A stretch of 64,000 bases of DNA, from NCBI GenBank assembly GCA_946699065.1, contig CAMPDV010000864.1, positions 1-64,000 of the forward strand. Reading direction: 5' to 3'. The position numbers and the translations under genes were made by a program. Shown here in pieces: positions 26,001-38,547 of the stretch (position 1 is the first letter of the stretch; every line of letters starts with the position of its first letter). This DNA comes from Loxodes magnus (taxonomy: Eukaryota; Ciliophora; Karyorelictea; Loxodida; Loxodidae). Below the pieces are notes generated by a model. That model did not search any database, had not been told where the DNA came from, and was given only the letters and a program-made list of their open reading frames with translations.

Positions 26001-27450
26001 GAAAAAAATTAGACACCAACTCCTTAAAATATTTGGAGGATTCAAGAATATAAATAAATAAATATAATAAGCAAGAGTAAAAAACAAATCATATGAAATA
26101 ATAAGATTTTTTAATTATTAGTGCCTAGTTACCCATACGAACTCAGGGATATTTTTGAAAAAGTTCTTCAAAAAAATAAGGAGATATAGTCACTTAATTT
26201 AATAGACCTTAAAAAACATCTTGATTTAATTTAAGCCATAACTTAAATTAATAAAGGGTTGAAGAATATAAAATTAAGTTTATCATTTTGATTGAATAAA
26301 ATAAAAGCTTTAAAAGATATAATAATCATGTCTTTAAAAAAAAATTTAAAGTTGCTTGAGAACATCTTTTAGCTTAAAAACTTTAGCACTAATTCCTTTC
26401 GATAGCATCACGAGAATATCAAATTATTATAATCAATTATTGGCTAGTTATCATGATTAATAATCAGCTCTATCTATTCTCACTAAGTTAGCTAAAACAT
26501 TAATAGATAGAAATCTGCTAATTCCTTGTATTAAGATAGTTTAATATCAGAACATTACTAATATGTTTCTATGCTTAATAAATCTTAATATCTTTCTACT
26601 TTTAAGAGTTTCTTAGCATGTATCTTATGTTTAAAAACTTTTAGTATCTAAATTGCAGCATATTTACCAGTTTTAGTATCAATAGCTGAACATATTAATA
26701 GACATACCACTCTACTCACTATATCTTATATTTACAACCTTCTATCGACATTGAAAGAAAAATCTAAGATAGTTAAATTGATAGTCTTAATACCTTAAGG
26801 TATTTCAATTTAGATGATAGTATATTGATTTTTCAGCTAGCAATTGAAGAAGTTAGAGAAATAATATTTTGTTTAAAGATGATATCAATTTATCAAAAAA
26901 GCTCTATAATTACTTGGTAAGCAAAATATTGATAATGAATATCTTATAAATAATGATCATAAATCTACAAGCTGTAAATGTTAATAAGATAAGAGTTAGT
27001 TTAATTATATATAATAGAAGCCATTAAGTTAATAAATGCTAATATATGAAAGATAACTTTCTAAGGCTTTTTAAATAAATAGATTACTATTAAACATACA
27101 CAAGATGGATATTAATAATACTAAGATAAATTAAAGATCTCTTTATTGAAAATAGGCTTTACTATACTAAAGTGTCTATTTTATAAATACAATATTTTTT
27201 AATTATTTAAGAGTATAATAGAGAAATTAATGATGTAAAGCCAGTCCTAAATATATAAAGCGTCGCTTAGATCTTTTTATTTAAAGTGATTGACTTATTT
27301 TATTATGTATTAATGACAGTTAAATGATAACTAATTATTTTATTGTAAGAATGAAATATAACTATAGGACAAGTTAAAATACTTAACTAGGTAAAGGGTT
27401 AATATCGAAGATATTAAAGTTAGAAAGATTACTTAATAATATAATTCAAT
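23002..27450 (+). CDS. long coding-like region, unrecognised, structure unresolved
   Basis: Long protein-like stretches on the plus strand, in more than one frame. ATG 23002 opens a frame reading MSYSPQFYKQKDKNRIQRK. From 24735 to about 25700 a frame (codon starts equal to 0 modulo 3) reads SNFEAFLEESKFFITVKIS and VLFIQTLEKSLFIIEHAKL. At 25800-26100 another frame reads LTIRIFWLGGCVPISANLIS. At about 26580-26870 another reads SMYLMFKNFQYLNCSIF and SLNTLRYFNLDDSILIFQLA. Either several short introns or decay would explain the frame changes. Domain structure is not recognisable by eye. It resembles in style the large multi-pass proteins common in ciliates, but that is only an impression. Confidence 0.4.
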
Positions 27451-27589
27451 AATGAGACAAAGACTATTAAATTTAAATCAAATATTAAAGAATCTTCACT
27501 GTTAAGTAGTAACGACATAAGATACTTTTGATACGAATTTAGTTAAAGTTAGTCACTTCAAATCCTCTAAACTTATTTTATTATAGTGT

Positions 27590-30480
27590 CTTTTCATGTT
27601 TAATCATTTTAGTTTGAGAATATCTTTAATCGATTTTATAAAATGAATAAGAAAAATAAAGAAAGTTTACTCTTTAGGTCGTCTCTACTGTAATATTTAC
27701 TCTTTTTCTTTATCTGAAGAAATTTCAATGCTAAATTTATTTAGCTACTTTGTAGAATACAAATAGCCATTTCTTGAAGTGCTTCTGTTTCTTTAAGAGT
27801 ATTTAATTTACTTCAGCAAGTCTCTAATCATCTCTCCACTTCCTTGTACTTTATCATTTTCACAGCACAAAAGATAGTTTGGAAAATCTTATTATTAGAC
27901 AAGCTACCTTCTTTTTCTTCTAGACATTTAAAATACTCTTTACACTATATTTAGCTGCTAAAATAAATTTTTGCTTCTTAAGTATCCCAAAAGCAAGACC
28001 TCGTTCAAGTTTACTAATAGCCTAGTTTAAAATAGGCTATAATGTTTTAAATTACTAATTCGTCACTAAAGATCTCAAGAGTATCTGAATCTAGTTGCAT
28101 GTCGTATTAAGAGAAATCTATTGGAATTGACTTAACCTTCTATATTCTTTTCTTTCTAAAAGAATCTGATTTAATTGAGTTTAAAATAATTATTCAAAGG
28201 GCGAATGCTTTATGCTTGCTATTAAAGATTGCCAAGATTAGCTTTTACAGTTATTCTGACTTCATAAAGAGTAATTACGGATTCTCTTATTTTGATGGCA
28301 TTCTTTTAGTAAATCTCTTTTTCTTGCTTATGATTAGTTAATTCCTACTAAGGATAAGTTGAAGATATTTGCAGAGGACTACTTTAAATGTTCTTTCTAA
28401 GTAATTTTGTTTTTCCTTAATTCTTCAATTGTTTCGCTATTGTAAGACTTTGACTTACTTAGGTTTTATTTTGAATTACGTTGATTTGTTACTTGTTACC
28501 TTAAAGAGAGAATGCATTAGGTTACATTCTTTAGTAGTACGATCAAAAAAATTATTATAATCCTAAAATAATCAATTTATTTCCCTGAAAATTTTCTTTC
28601 TATTTGTAAAATAAATTTTGAGGAAAACTAGCTCTTCTTCTAAGGATTTTATCCAATAATTAGCACTTGAAATATTTGTATGATTGGCTGGCATATCTTC
28701 ACTCTTTTTTTACAGCTAGAAAGAAATTATTGTCGGAATCTTGTTAATTATATATCATTATTATTTTCAGCTTCATTAATCAGTTCTTAAAAGAATTTGA
28801 GCCATCATTTGATTCAATATTCTGTTTAGTATCAATGCAGCGTATTATTGATATATAGTTCAGAGTTCTCCTCATAATTTCTGCGTGTTGCTTTTTAGAA
28901 TTTATTCTTTTCTCCAAATTCATCGTTAAAGCTTAGAATCGTATTTTTCTAGCAATTAAAAGGTTTTATTTACATTTATTTAGCGTTCTAAATATTGCAA
29001 GTCTTTTTTAACTAAAAAAGGTCACTCGGAGATTCTTGCAATGTCAAAAATTCTATAAGTAGAATTCTATTTTAAAAGATCTTTTAAGAAATGCTCTTAA
29101 ATGAAACTAATTAAAGGATTTAGTCCTAGATGGCTTATACTAAATTTTATTTTTTATGTTTTGAGATGCTAATTGATTACGTCTACTTGTGTATTTCATC
29201 CTTTCTATTCTATGAGTACTGATTTATCTTTTCCTCAGTTCCAGAGTCTTAAAAAGATCTTCTAAACTTCTTACTAAAGTTTTTAAGCTTTTAAGATGAT
29301 AATGTTCGTTTTAGATTAATATAAAGTTAACTCTAAATTGACTAGTTTTGCAAATGTGTCCTATTAAAAATACATAATTTATTTTCCTATTTTCCTTAAT
29401 GTAGTAGTTACTTAAGAAGCTATATTTCTTAGAAAATGATTATAACGTCATATTAGTTTATTTTTATTTTAAGGTCTCATATCAAAGCTTGAAAATGCCT
29501 TCTATTATTCCTCAGCAAACCGACTTATTAAGCAAACTTATCTTAATTGACTTAAAAAGATAACTTTCATTGAACTTGGGAATCTGCTTTTATGAGCCAG
29601 TACTTTTTTAAAATTCGCTAGCATTTGAATTTTATTAGTATCTCTTTTCTGAATATCTTTTAATACCTTATTTTTATCTTAGATATAGTTGAATAATCTA
29701 CTAGAAACATTCTAGCTCTTTCGAGTACAATTACTTCCTCTAAAGATTTATTTTTCATCAGTCAAAAGCTCTATTTTCACTTGAGTGTTTTTTCTTGTCA
29801 TTTATTCTGATGTAGACTTATTTTACCTTGAGCTATAGTCTTCGAAGGTTTAGTTTTCTTACTAAGAAGTCTCAGTAGTGAAATTCCTTAACAAATTTAG
29901 ACTTAAAGCTTAGATAGTTAGTTATATTATTTCAAAGACAGCCATTCTTTCTCTACTCGATTCCTGCTCTTTGAATTTAAAGGTTATTGATCTAGTTATT
30001 GCTTATCCTTTTAAATATTTAATTATATATTACTAAGGTATATTGGAAAATCTTTAAAGAAATAATCTCTCTTTAGTCTATCACAAGTTACTCTTTTATA
30101 TAGTGTTATTAGTAGATCCTATTTCCCCTTATCCATCTCATATTGTTAAGATAGCTATATTAAATTTTCTTCTTAAATTACGACAAATTTATTATAAAGG
30201 AAGGCTAAGGATGCTAATTTTAATTTAAAATAAATTTTTTAGTAATTTATTATATCTCTTGCTTGGTTGTTTTTAATAACTAGAAGATGAATTTACCTTA
30301 AATATTTTCTTTACTTTAGCAACCTTTAAAATACGAAAATGAGATGTTTAACTCTATTCTTACTATTAATCTAATTCTTCATTTTGACTGTTTTAATTAA
30401 AATAAAGCTATAGTTAGTTTGTTACCTACTCTTTCTTCTTATAGTACTTTAAAGTTCTCAGTTTTTTAATAAGTTATATC
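27590..30480 (-). CDS. large helical protein, unrecognised
   Basis: The T-rich plus strand here is the complement of a consistent minus-strand coding sequence. Samples in order of translation: NLEKRINSKKQHAEIMRRTL (about 28900), KKEWRYASQSYKYFKCQLL, MKSEQLQKLILAIFNSKHKA (about 28250), FSQYDMQLDSDTLEIFSDEL (about 28090), KMIKYKEVERWLETCWSKL (about 27830), LKETEALQEMAICILQSS (about 27790). Charged amphipathic helices suggest a solenoid or TPR-like C-terminal part, with TGA read as Trp. The last clear codons are near 27600. The 5' limit (about 30480, just left of the SINE) and any introns are not resolved. No family assigned. Confidence 0.55.
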
Positions 30481-30525
30481 ATATAGCTCGTTACAAACTT
30501 TTAGTATTAAGTTTGCTTAAACTTT

Positions 30526-30839
30526 TTAATTTAATTTTAAACTAAAAGAGTTTTTGGACTGCAACTTCTTGCAGCTTAACGACCCCAACACTCCCTTCAT
30601 GGGATAACGGGGATATCATGTTGCTTTCAAAAAGCAGCTGCCAGGGAGCTCCATCGCTATGGGCAGCCAGGCTTCAAGCCCCTATCTTGAGTGGATAATC
30701 AAGAGGAAGGCGTTCCCTTGCAAAGGATGACTTTGACCAGGGACTTTCTCAGCGACAGGAAAGGAACTTGTTCCTAGCCATAAAACCAGAAAGTATGATT
30801 CAGAAGGTCAATCTCAGCTCCCACCATCTTTTTAATTAT
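30526..30839 (-). mobile_element. SINE with LINE-derived 3' tail and 17-bp TSD
   Basis: A GC-rich island in an AT-rich region, flanked by AAGTTTGCTTAAACTTT (30509-30525) and AAGTTTGCTTAGACTTT (30840-30856), 16 of 17 identical. Read on the minus strand it starts AAAGATGGTGGGAGCTGAG and ends with hairpin CTGCAA-GAAG-TTGCAG, then TCCAAAAACTCTTTTAGTTT. The last part matches the 3' end of the LINE at 54-60 kb (CAAAAAACTCTTTTAGTTT, also preceded by a hairpin). Sharing a 3' tail with an active LINE is the hallmark of LINE-mobilised SINEs. A weak B-box-like GGCTTGAAGCC lies internally; the origin of the head (tRNA, 5S or 7SL) is not recognised. An older copy lies at 33330-33600. Confidence 0.82.
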
Positions 30840-30856
30840 AAGTTTGCTTAGACTTT

Positions 30857-32280
30857 AGATCTGCATTAATTAACATAATAATTACACTTAAAGTTAAAAT
30901 TTATCAAACTATATATAAATAGAATTTCTTTGCTGCTTTATATTGACTTTAGATATCTTAATTATTTTACATAGCTTAATTGTTATCAACTGGTTGAGAA
31001 GAGTTAAATTCCTTTAATTCCTTATTTTAAACTTTCAATTTTTATTTTCTGTTCCTTTTTTTAAATAAAATTAATTATCTATATTTATATTAACATAACT
31101 GACTTCTTTTTTCTTAAGATACTTGAAATATTTTCTTATCTCTTTAAATATTTTTGATTTAACTAAATTTCTGTTTTTATCTATAATATATAGAATTTTA
31201 GAATTAAAAATCTTAATTTAATCTAATTAAGCATGCACAAATAATTACTATAGACTATCATTAGTCATTGAATATTCTTCTTATTTGGAATCTTAAACAA
31301 ATTTTTATTAAATGAAGTTTATTTAAAATATTTATTTGCCTCCAAGTAAACTATTCTAAGATAATTAGCTTTAGATTAAAATGCATAATATTTATTGATA
31401 AAATCTAAAATAATTTTTAAAGTTGATTTCTAAAATTAAAAAGTACTAGAATTTTATAATTAAGTAATACATAAACTAGGAGAAATACTTTAATCAGCCA
31501 AATTAAAAAATTATTATATATAAATGTGGAAAAAACTTAATTATAAAATTAAATTAACTCTTTTAAAGAAGTTTATATGATAGCAGTTTATAAATTTTAT
31601 ATAAATAGTTCTATAAAGATGCTTAATATAAAAATAATTAAAACTAACTAGATAGTTTAATCTTAAAGAAATATTTTTCTTTTTACAATTTAATTAAGTA
31701 ATTAGTAACTTATTCTTAAATTTTTATTTTCAAAGTCTTTAACTTGTAAAGATTGACTATTTTTTTATAAACGATTGATACAACAAGTTAAAATTAAAAT
31801 AGATTTTTGAGTAGCCTAATTACTTTTATATTTATCAACTTTAAATTCTTATTTAACATATTTTTAGTTTATTTCTACTAACTTTATTGAATCTCTAAAA
31901 TTTTATAAAGATATATATCATTTTATTTAATATTAAATTATTTCTATCAAAGATGCTTTATTAATAGCATTTTTTAATATTTTTGCTTTAATGTTTTTAA
32001 ATTTTTATTTTTATTAAATTTACTTAATTAACACTCAACATTATAATTAATCTTAAAATATTAAGATATTTCTCTACAAATAAGCAATCTAAAAGCTTAA
32101 ACAAGGGAAATATAAATAGATTAAGAATAATAAAAATATGTTAATGATATAAATTAACTAAGATTAGTAAATTAAAGCATATAAATAAATAAAAATATAA
32201 AAATTTAAATTTATAAGCAAAATATATTAAGAATAGTAAAATATTAAGTAATTTAATATTTTATAAAAAAAAGTTAAAAG
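30857..32280. other. AT-rich spacer
   Basis: Very AT-rich on both strands with short homopolymer runs. No domain, structure or codon pattern seen. Confidence 0.6.
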
Positions 32281-32284
32281 TTAA

Positions 32285-33044
32285 AAAGCTTTGTTAAAGC
32301 CTTAGTAGTCAGCCATCTGACCTATTCTATCAGCTTGTCTCTATTAGTTTGTCTTGAATTCCTACTAGGCTTAGTTAGGCGGTGTTGCACTTCATTAGTG
32401 CACCATCCTTTAATATTCTGAATAGTTTTGTCTTGCACTTAGCGTTCCTAATTATTTATCCAAGGATTAAGATTTGAATTAAAGAATTTTTTTCTATAAA
32501 TTTTTCCGCTTTATGTTGGATATATCCTAAATAGTTTTCTAAAAATATCTTATTTATTCTTTCTTTAAATTTCGCTTAGTTAGTAGCAATATTTTCATTG
32601 GTGTTATTTATTGCACACGTAGCATTCTATTCTTCTTTTAAACTATTATTCCTGTAACACTTATTTAATTTAAATTTACTACTTATTTTAAATAAACGTT
32701 TACTGTTTATTTTAATTTGAGGCTTCATTTTCTATTTCCATAGGATCTGATTAATTCTGTTAAAACGAAAATGGCGTTACCTGAATTTATTATTAAATTT
32801 AAAGAATTCTTTGTTCCAGTTTGTTTTCTATTTCTTATGATTATTAATATTGTTTCTCAAGTAAAGACGTTATTAGTTTTTCTAATTTTTCTACTTTATC
32901 ACTGAGGTATCTATTTTTAAACATAAACTCTTTTAATGACTTAGATAATATTTCTATTTGAGTTTGTGTAGGAAGTTTTTTTAGTTCTGGATTTCCAAGT
33001 GGTTAATGTTCGTCATATCAATCATATTTTTCACTTTCACTCAT
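32285..33044 (-). CDS. ORF1-type protein of an ORF1-only retroelement
   Basis: ATG at 33044 (minus) opens one frame of about 250 codons. The N-terminus is acidic (MSESEKYDWYDEHQPLG). A coiled coil follows (FMFKNRYLSDKVEKLEKLI), then a Gln-rich linker with PMEIENE, then a CX2CX3HX4C zinc knuckle starting at residue 141 (CYVCNKQHQWKYC). The C-terminal part has LFRIYPTQSGKIYRKKFF and GWCTNEV. The same order and the same PMEIE, LFRI.PT.(S/T)G..YRKKF and GW.TN.V blocks occur in the protein at 60491-61303, so the two are paralogues. No endonuclease or reverse transcriptase accompanies it. No obvious in-frame TGA stop is seen near 32285, so the 3' end is uncertain. Confidence 0.75.
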
Positions 33045-33329
33045 TGTAATTATTTCGCTTTTTTATTTTTTAGAGAATTTTCCTGTTTAAATGTTTTGTT
33101 CAAAGTTCTGTTATTTCTTAGAAGCCATTTTATATATAATACTATAATAATAGCAATAACTAATTATAGTGATACCATCTTCAATTAAGTTCCTTACTGG
33201 GTAAATGACATATTCAGATTTCTCCAAGTATAGTAACAAATATTTTCGATTCAGCATATTAAATCTTTGAAAAATGATCTAAAGAGTAACAAGCAGTTTA
33301 CAATTAATTAATTATAAATTTTCAAATTT

Positions 33330-33600
33330 CTCTTTCGAGGGGCTGGAAACTTCTGCTAGACGACCAATAACACTCTCTTAATTCACACAACGTAGATATC
33401 CTGCTACTTAATTCAATAAGCTTCGACCTAGGATTCGATAACTATGAACCAACAGACTTCAAACCGTTAGCAGGAGTGGATAATCGGAAAGATTTTGTTC
33501 ACATGTTAAGATTGACTCTAACCAGAGAACTTCTCAGCGAAAAGGAATTTGACCTTATCATAAGATTAGAAATTTTTATCATAAAATTAATCTATGCTAC
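33330..33600 (-). mobile_element. older, AT-eroded copy of the 30.6-kb SINE
   Basis: Aligns by eye along most of its length with the SINE at 30526-30839, with shared blocks such as GCTGAGAA, GATTATCCACTC, TTGAAG, GATATC, GAGTGTT and GGTCGT in the same order on the minus strand. Most differences are G-to-A or C-to-T, as expected from mutation toward the AT-rich background. The shared LINE tail is not visible, and no target duplication was found. Confidence 0.6.
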
Positions 33601-36475
33601 AGCCATCTTATTAATTATGGTATTTTTAATAATTAGTGTATATTTTAAATATAACTATACATACCATATAAAAACTTTAAAATTACATATTTTTAATTTT
33701 TCTATTATTTAACAAGACTAAAAGATATGAACTTGAAGATAAATGAAGTTTGTTAAATAAATCTATTATAATGGTATAATTCTTATTTCTAGATTAACTT
33801 ACTAAATAATAAGTCTTCTTGTAGCATTGCATCTATATCTTTTGGAATAGGAATTTTTAGAGATTTACTGTTATATTAGTGCCCTAAATTCTTGCACAAG
33901 TTGAATTAATTTCTTATAAATAGTTTGTTTTATAGTTTGTATGAAAATATTTTGCTTTTAAACTATAATTTCACCTTATGACAGTTTATCTTATAAAAAA
34001 GTAGTTTTTTAAGAGTTAAGTTTGATGTTAAAATAATGTAGGGATTTTAGAGTTTGAGACACGTTGAATACATATAATGTGTAAAATATAAATAAAATAG
34101 ATGAGTAATAAATAATGAGTATTTATAATTAAAAAATGAATAGGAAAATGTTTGAATTGAATTAGTTGATCTTTTAAATAGAAATAAATGATTAATGTTT
34201 TTAAAATTGATATTAAATAAAATATTTGAAATATTATTATGTATATGCATTTTGTATAGATATAATAGTAATAGCTTTAACTTACACTTAGTATATCTTA
34301 ATAAATTAAAAAAGCTTTAGTTTTAATGTTTTAGATATAATGAATATGATATTAATTTGTTAATTACTTTTATTTTGCTAATATGCATTATATTAGAATA
34401 TCATTTTTATTATTACTAAGTATAAAGATACTTAGATATATTTAAATAATTTAAATAATTTGGTAGCAAATGTTTGTTATATGTTATAACTTTTGATTCT
34501 TAAAGCAACTTTAATAAAGGTTTGATTGGAAATTCTAATTTGATGTATAAATGTTCTACAGTAGATATATATTAAATGATGATTATAGATTTATAGAGTT
34601 ATATATATTGATTGTAGTGTATATAAGATTGTAAGTTTAATTATTTGTAGGTTGTTATATTTTATTATATTAAGACTATTATAGATAAAATTAAATGGTA
34701 CAAACTTAGATTATCTTTTTTATAATATAATTATGAATATTCTTTCATAATAATGTTTTTAAATAAAATAAATAAATAGTTTGATTTAATCTCAAAATAC
34801 TATTTTTTAAATTTAGAACAACTTAGCTTTTACATGTGTAACCATGCTATATAATTAATTTAGTATTTAGAAACTTTAGTAAAAATGTATTTTTCTTTAT
34901 TTATTTAAAACTATTTAATATTTTAGTAAAATTTAAAATAATTAAAAATTTAATCTTATATTCCCTTATTATTTATGCCTATAAATAGATTATTTATTCT
35001 TTTATCAAAAAATATACTCTTTTAAATTAGCTTAATCACTAATTTTTTTAATATTTATCAATCTATTTATTAAATTTTATTTATTTAATATTCAAACTTT
35101 CATTATAGCTATTCATTATCAAATATTATTTATTATCTTATTATATTTCAAATATTACAGAAACTTTTTATTTAGACAATATCTTTTGCTTTAAAACCTT
35201 ATTTTTTTATAAATTAAACTAAATTATGTACATTTTTTAGAATCCTAAAAGTTGGTTGTTAAAAATTAAATTTAGAATAAGTTTTAATTTTTTTGTTTTT
35301 GACATTATTTTATATGTTATATTTTGAAAGTTCATTGAAACAAAAATCAAGCTTGTTTTATTAATTTTACTAAAAATATAATTTATAGCATTTTAAATTA
35401 AAATACAAATGGAGTTTCCTTTAGGATTACTTTGTGTAATTTTCCTTTATACATTTAATATAAATTTATTATAGACATTTTGTAACTTATTTTACGATAT
35501 TTTTAAATTTTTGAGTTAGAAGTATTTAGGAATAATGTTAACTGTATTAATGAAATATGATTAAACTTAAGTTTATTAAAATTAAATTTTGCTCTTCATA
35601 GTGACAAATATAACTTGAATTTAAATAAAATATTCTATTTGATAAATAAACTATCTAAAATATTAAAATTATTTGAATATAATATATCAAGTATTTAATA
35701 ATCTCTTAGATATCATTCAAATTATTTATATTTCATTTAAACAAATATCAATTATTTCAAACTATTTATCATTTTAAATCTATTTCCAAAATTTATATCA
35801 ATAACTATTATATTATCAACAGTTCCTTCTACTTCTCATTTATTTCAAACTCTATTTCTTATTTTTTTATTTATTGCTTAATCATCAAATTATTTTATAC
35901 TTATTCACTATAGGAGAACAACTAAATATACTAACAAATTCAATTTTACTTTAAGTATAAGGGAGAACTATATTAATTATTTACATATTATTATTATATT
36001 TGGCTAACTTATTATAATTCTATATTATACCTATGTGTAGATTTATGCTTACCCCATTTCAGATCTATTTCCATTTATAGTTTTTTTTAATTCATTTTTT
36101 AAAACATTCCAATACTTTCAAACTTCTATTCTATTTTTCCTTTTATAGATATTAAAAAAATTTAATTTATTCTATCCAAAAATCTTTGCTAGATAAATCG
36201 CTGAGCATAAAATGGTCTAAATAAGGTTTGTAATTTTATTAATATTTATTATAATGTTATCCGAACTTCAAATCTTAATATCAATACCAAACAATATTAA
36301 GGCCTTTAAAATTACTAAGAAGTATAAACATAAAATATATATACCTTCAATAAAAAATTAACTAATCCTTTTAAACTTTATAACAAATCTAATATCAAAT
36401 ATATACTTTTTATCTACTTTTAATCATTCAAAAATTAAACCCTCAAATTTAATTAGTCTTCAATAAATTATTCCT
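33601..36475. other. long AT-rich spacer
   Basis: Nearly 3 kb of extremely AT-rich sequence. No domains, repeats or structured RNA seen. Confidence 0.55.
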
Positions 36476-36479
36476 CAAC

Positions 36480-37240
36480 TCTTAACTCGCAATCCTCCAC
36501 TTCCTCATAGTATTGTCATCTGCTCCAGATATTAGCCATTTATTGTCACTACTCAATGCTATAGTTTCAATTGGTTATGTATGCCCATAAAGAGTCTATG
36601 TACACACACCCGTATTAAAATCCCATATCTTGATTAAATGGTCATAAGAACCAGAAAATATAGCACTTGAATCAGAATTTAACTGAATACTTGATACACC
36701 TTTTGTGTGACCTTGAAGAGTACGAACTAGCTAACCAGTAGAGAAGTCTCATATCTTAATTGATTTATCAGAAGAACTCGATATTATATACTTATTGTCT
36801 AAAAATAAAATTACCGATAAAACATAATTTGACCAGAAAGAGTTTTAATAAGCTGGCCAGTTTGGAAATCCCAGATCTTGATCGTTTTATCATTAGACGC
36901 TGATATGATTCATTTCTAGTCAGAGGAGATAACTATCGATCAAATGATAGAAGTGTGTCCCGATAAAGTTCTTAGGAGGGTAACAGTCTAGAATTTCCAG
37001 ATCTTTATAGAATTTTCAGGGTATCCTGAACTAGATACAATTCAATTCAGGTAATTTGATATGGCTACCAAATAAACTTATGAGGAGTGACCAGTGATGA
37101 CTTAGTCTAAAAATATTAAAAAATACCTTAACTTTTATCGTAGTTGATCTTATTAACAAGTCTTTAGAAGCATAAATTTGGTAAGATTTCATATTTAAAT
37201 AGAAGAAATTGTATCCTTCCAAAGGAACCGTTTCGTTATC
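36480..37240 (-). pseudogene. WD40-repeat protein gene, decayed
   Basis: Minus strand carries at least four WD40 repeats in frames that do not all agree. Clear units are TLSGHTSIIWSIVISSDQKW / IISASNDKTIKIWDF, then NKYIISSSSDKSIKIWDF, then TLQGHTKGVSSIQLNSDSSA / IFSGSYDHLIKIWDF, then TLYGHTQPIETIALSSDNKW / LISGADDNTMRKWRI. The Trp of one KIWDF is TGA (36749-36751) and of others TGG. Frame changes between repeats (near 36820 and 37045) and a lost His in one GH pair mark it as decayed. Upstream, PLEGYNFFYLNMKSYQIY resembles a TPR-like helix. It directly follows the LINE ORF1 at 37.3-38.2 kb on the same strand. Confidence 0.85.
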
Positions 37241-37299
37241 TTAAGAGTTTTCGCAAAAAAATGCATTTAGTAAATTGTATTTTGTTTTCCATTTTCATA

Positions 37300-38161
37300 T
37301 TTATAGGTTACAATAAAATTGATCTATTTGAAGTTTATGTTCTTCAGTTTTCTTCACTTTCTTTTCCTTCGCTATCTGTTTCTCTTTATAGTAAGGCATT
37401 TTATTCCTGATTCTGAATGCATTAACCTGATTTTTACTTCCTTAGCACTTTTAATTGCTTCCTTTATAGCTTTTTTTTCTTAAGCATCAATTTGAGCTGA
37501 GCCCTTTTTGGTTACAGTTCTTACATTTTCAAATTGATGGTTGGCGATAAAACGATACGTTTATGGGATTTCCAGATTGACTCAAGTAAGTGCTTATATC
37601 TCATTCGTCTAACTTATCTGGTATATTTTCTGCATCTTTGATCTCCTTCAATTCTAAATGGGTTTTCATTTTCCCATTGGCTCATGTTGTACCTTTTACG
37701 GTTCTGATCTCTGTATATACTATTTTTCCGTATTGCTATAGATGGGTATCTACCTGGCTAAAACTTGAATACATGTTAAATGTTCAGTGAATCGGGTAGT
37801 TCTTAATGCTGTAGAATTCCTCTTTATTTCTTTGCTCTGCTGGTATTAAAAAATTTCTACACTTCCATGTTTAACTATTTACGAATTGTGTGAGTGTTTT
37901 CTAATTTTTGAATCACATAATAATTATTCCTGTCTGAAAGATTTTCACACTCTAAATATTTTTACCATATTCTTAATTCAAACATCTGAGAAATGCTTGA
38001 ATGATTTCATTTCCTTGCATTTCTGCTGGACTGAGTCTTTGACTATAGTAATTTTCTTATAAAAATTTATTGAAATAGGTAACTCCTACCCTTTTAGCAG
38101 TTTTGAGCTGCATATTCTCCTCCTCATTTTATGGTATTTGCTCACTCTTTTCTTCTTCCAT
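37300..38161 (-). mobile_element. LINE ORF1, RRM plus zinc-knuckle type
   Basis: ATG at 38161 (minus) starts a frame that stays open past the knuckle. Residues about 125-195 form an RRM/gag-like domain (NYPIHWTFNMYSSFSQVDTH, then GKIVYTEIRTVKG and ANGKMKTHLELKEI). An IPDKLDEWDISTYLS segment and INVSFYRQPSIWKCKNC follow. The knuckle (C213) is CX2CX4LX4C, with Leu replacing the usual His. This RRM-then-knuckle layout is known in I-clade/Jockey-like LINE ORF1 proteins. TGA is read as Trp at least five times. After the knuckle another frame looks better (DAQEKKAIKEAIKSAKEVKI), so a frameshift is likely near 37480. No endonuclease or RT follows; the frame instead runs toward the WD40 pseudogene. 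Confidence 0.7.
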
Positions 38162-38547
38162 TATAATGATTAGCACAGAGCTTCGTCTAAGTTGATGTTA
38201 TAAGTTACCTACTTTTTTTGATAAGTTGGTTAGTTTTAAGATTTCTGTCCCTTTTTTGTGTATTCCTTCTAGTAGTTTAAAGATTTTACGACAAAGACGT
38301 TTTTCTTAAAAATATTATCAAAGATATTTTGTAAAGCTCTTTCATGCCTTTATTAAATTTAATAACCAATCTCGATCTAAGATTGGCGGCATGCAGAATG
38401 TGAGATAGCTACTTGATATAATAGCTTAATATTGTAGTATTTAAGTAAATAAAGTAATAATGTAATAGTTGATATAATTGAGTGTATTTTTGATGGTAAC
38501 TGTTATAAATTGCCTTTATAGCTTTTGTAGTCTAAATAATAATAAAA
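38162..38547. other. intergenic spacer, divergent starts
   Basis: Separates the minus-strand ORF1 at 38161 from the plus-strand RING-kelch gene. AT-rich; no specific promoter element can be named. Confidence 0.4.

Noticed and set aside
33476-33712. 78-residue ORF as a gene
   Set aside because: It starts inside the eroded SINE and continues into AT-rich spacer with simple hydrophobic sequence.
37440-37560. Mitochondrial ribosomal protein S18-like reading (DAQEKKAIKEAIKSAKEVK)
   Set aside because: Only one helix-like segment resembles it. The stretch is better explained as the frameshifted basic tail of the LINE ORF1.
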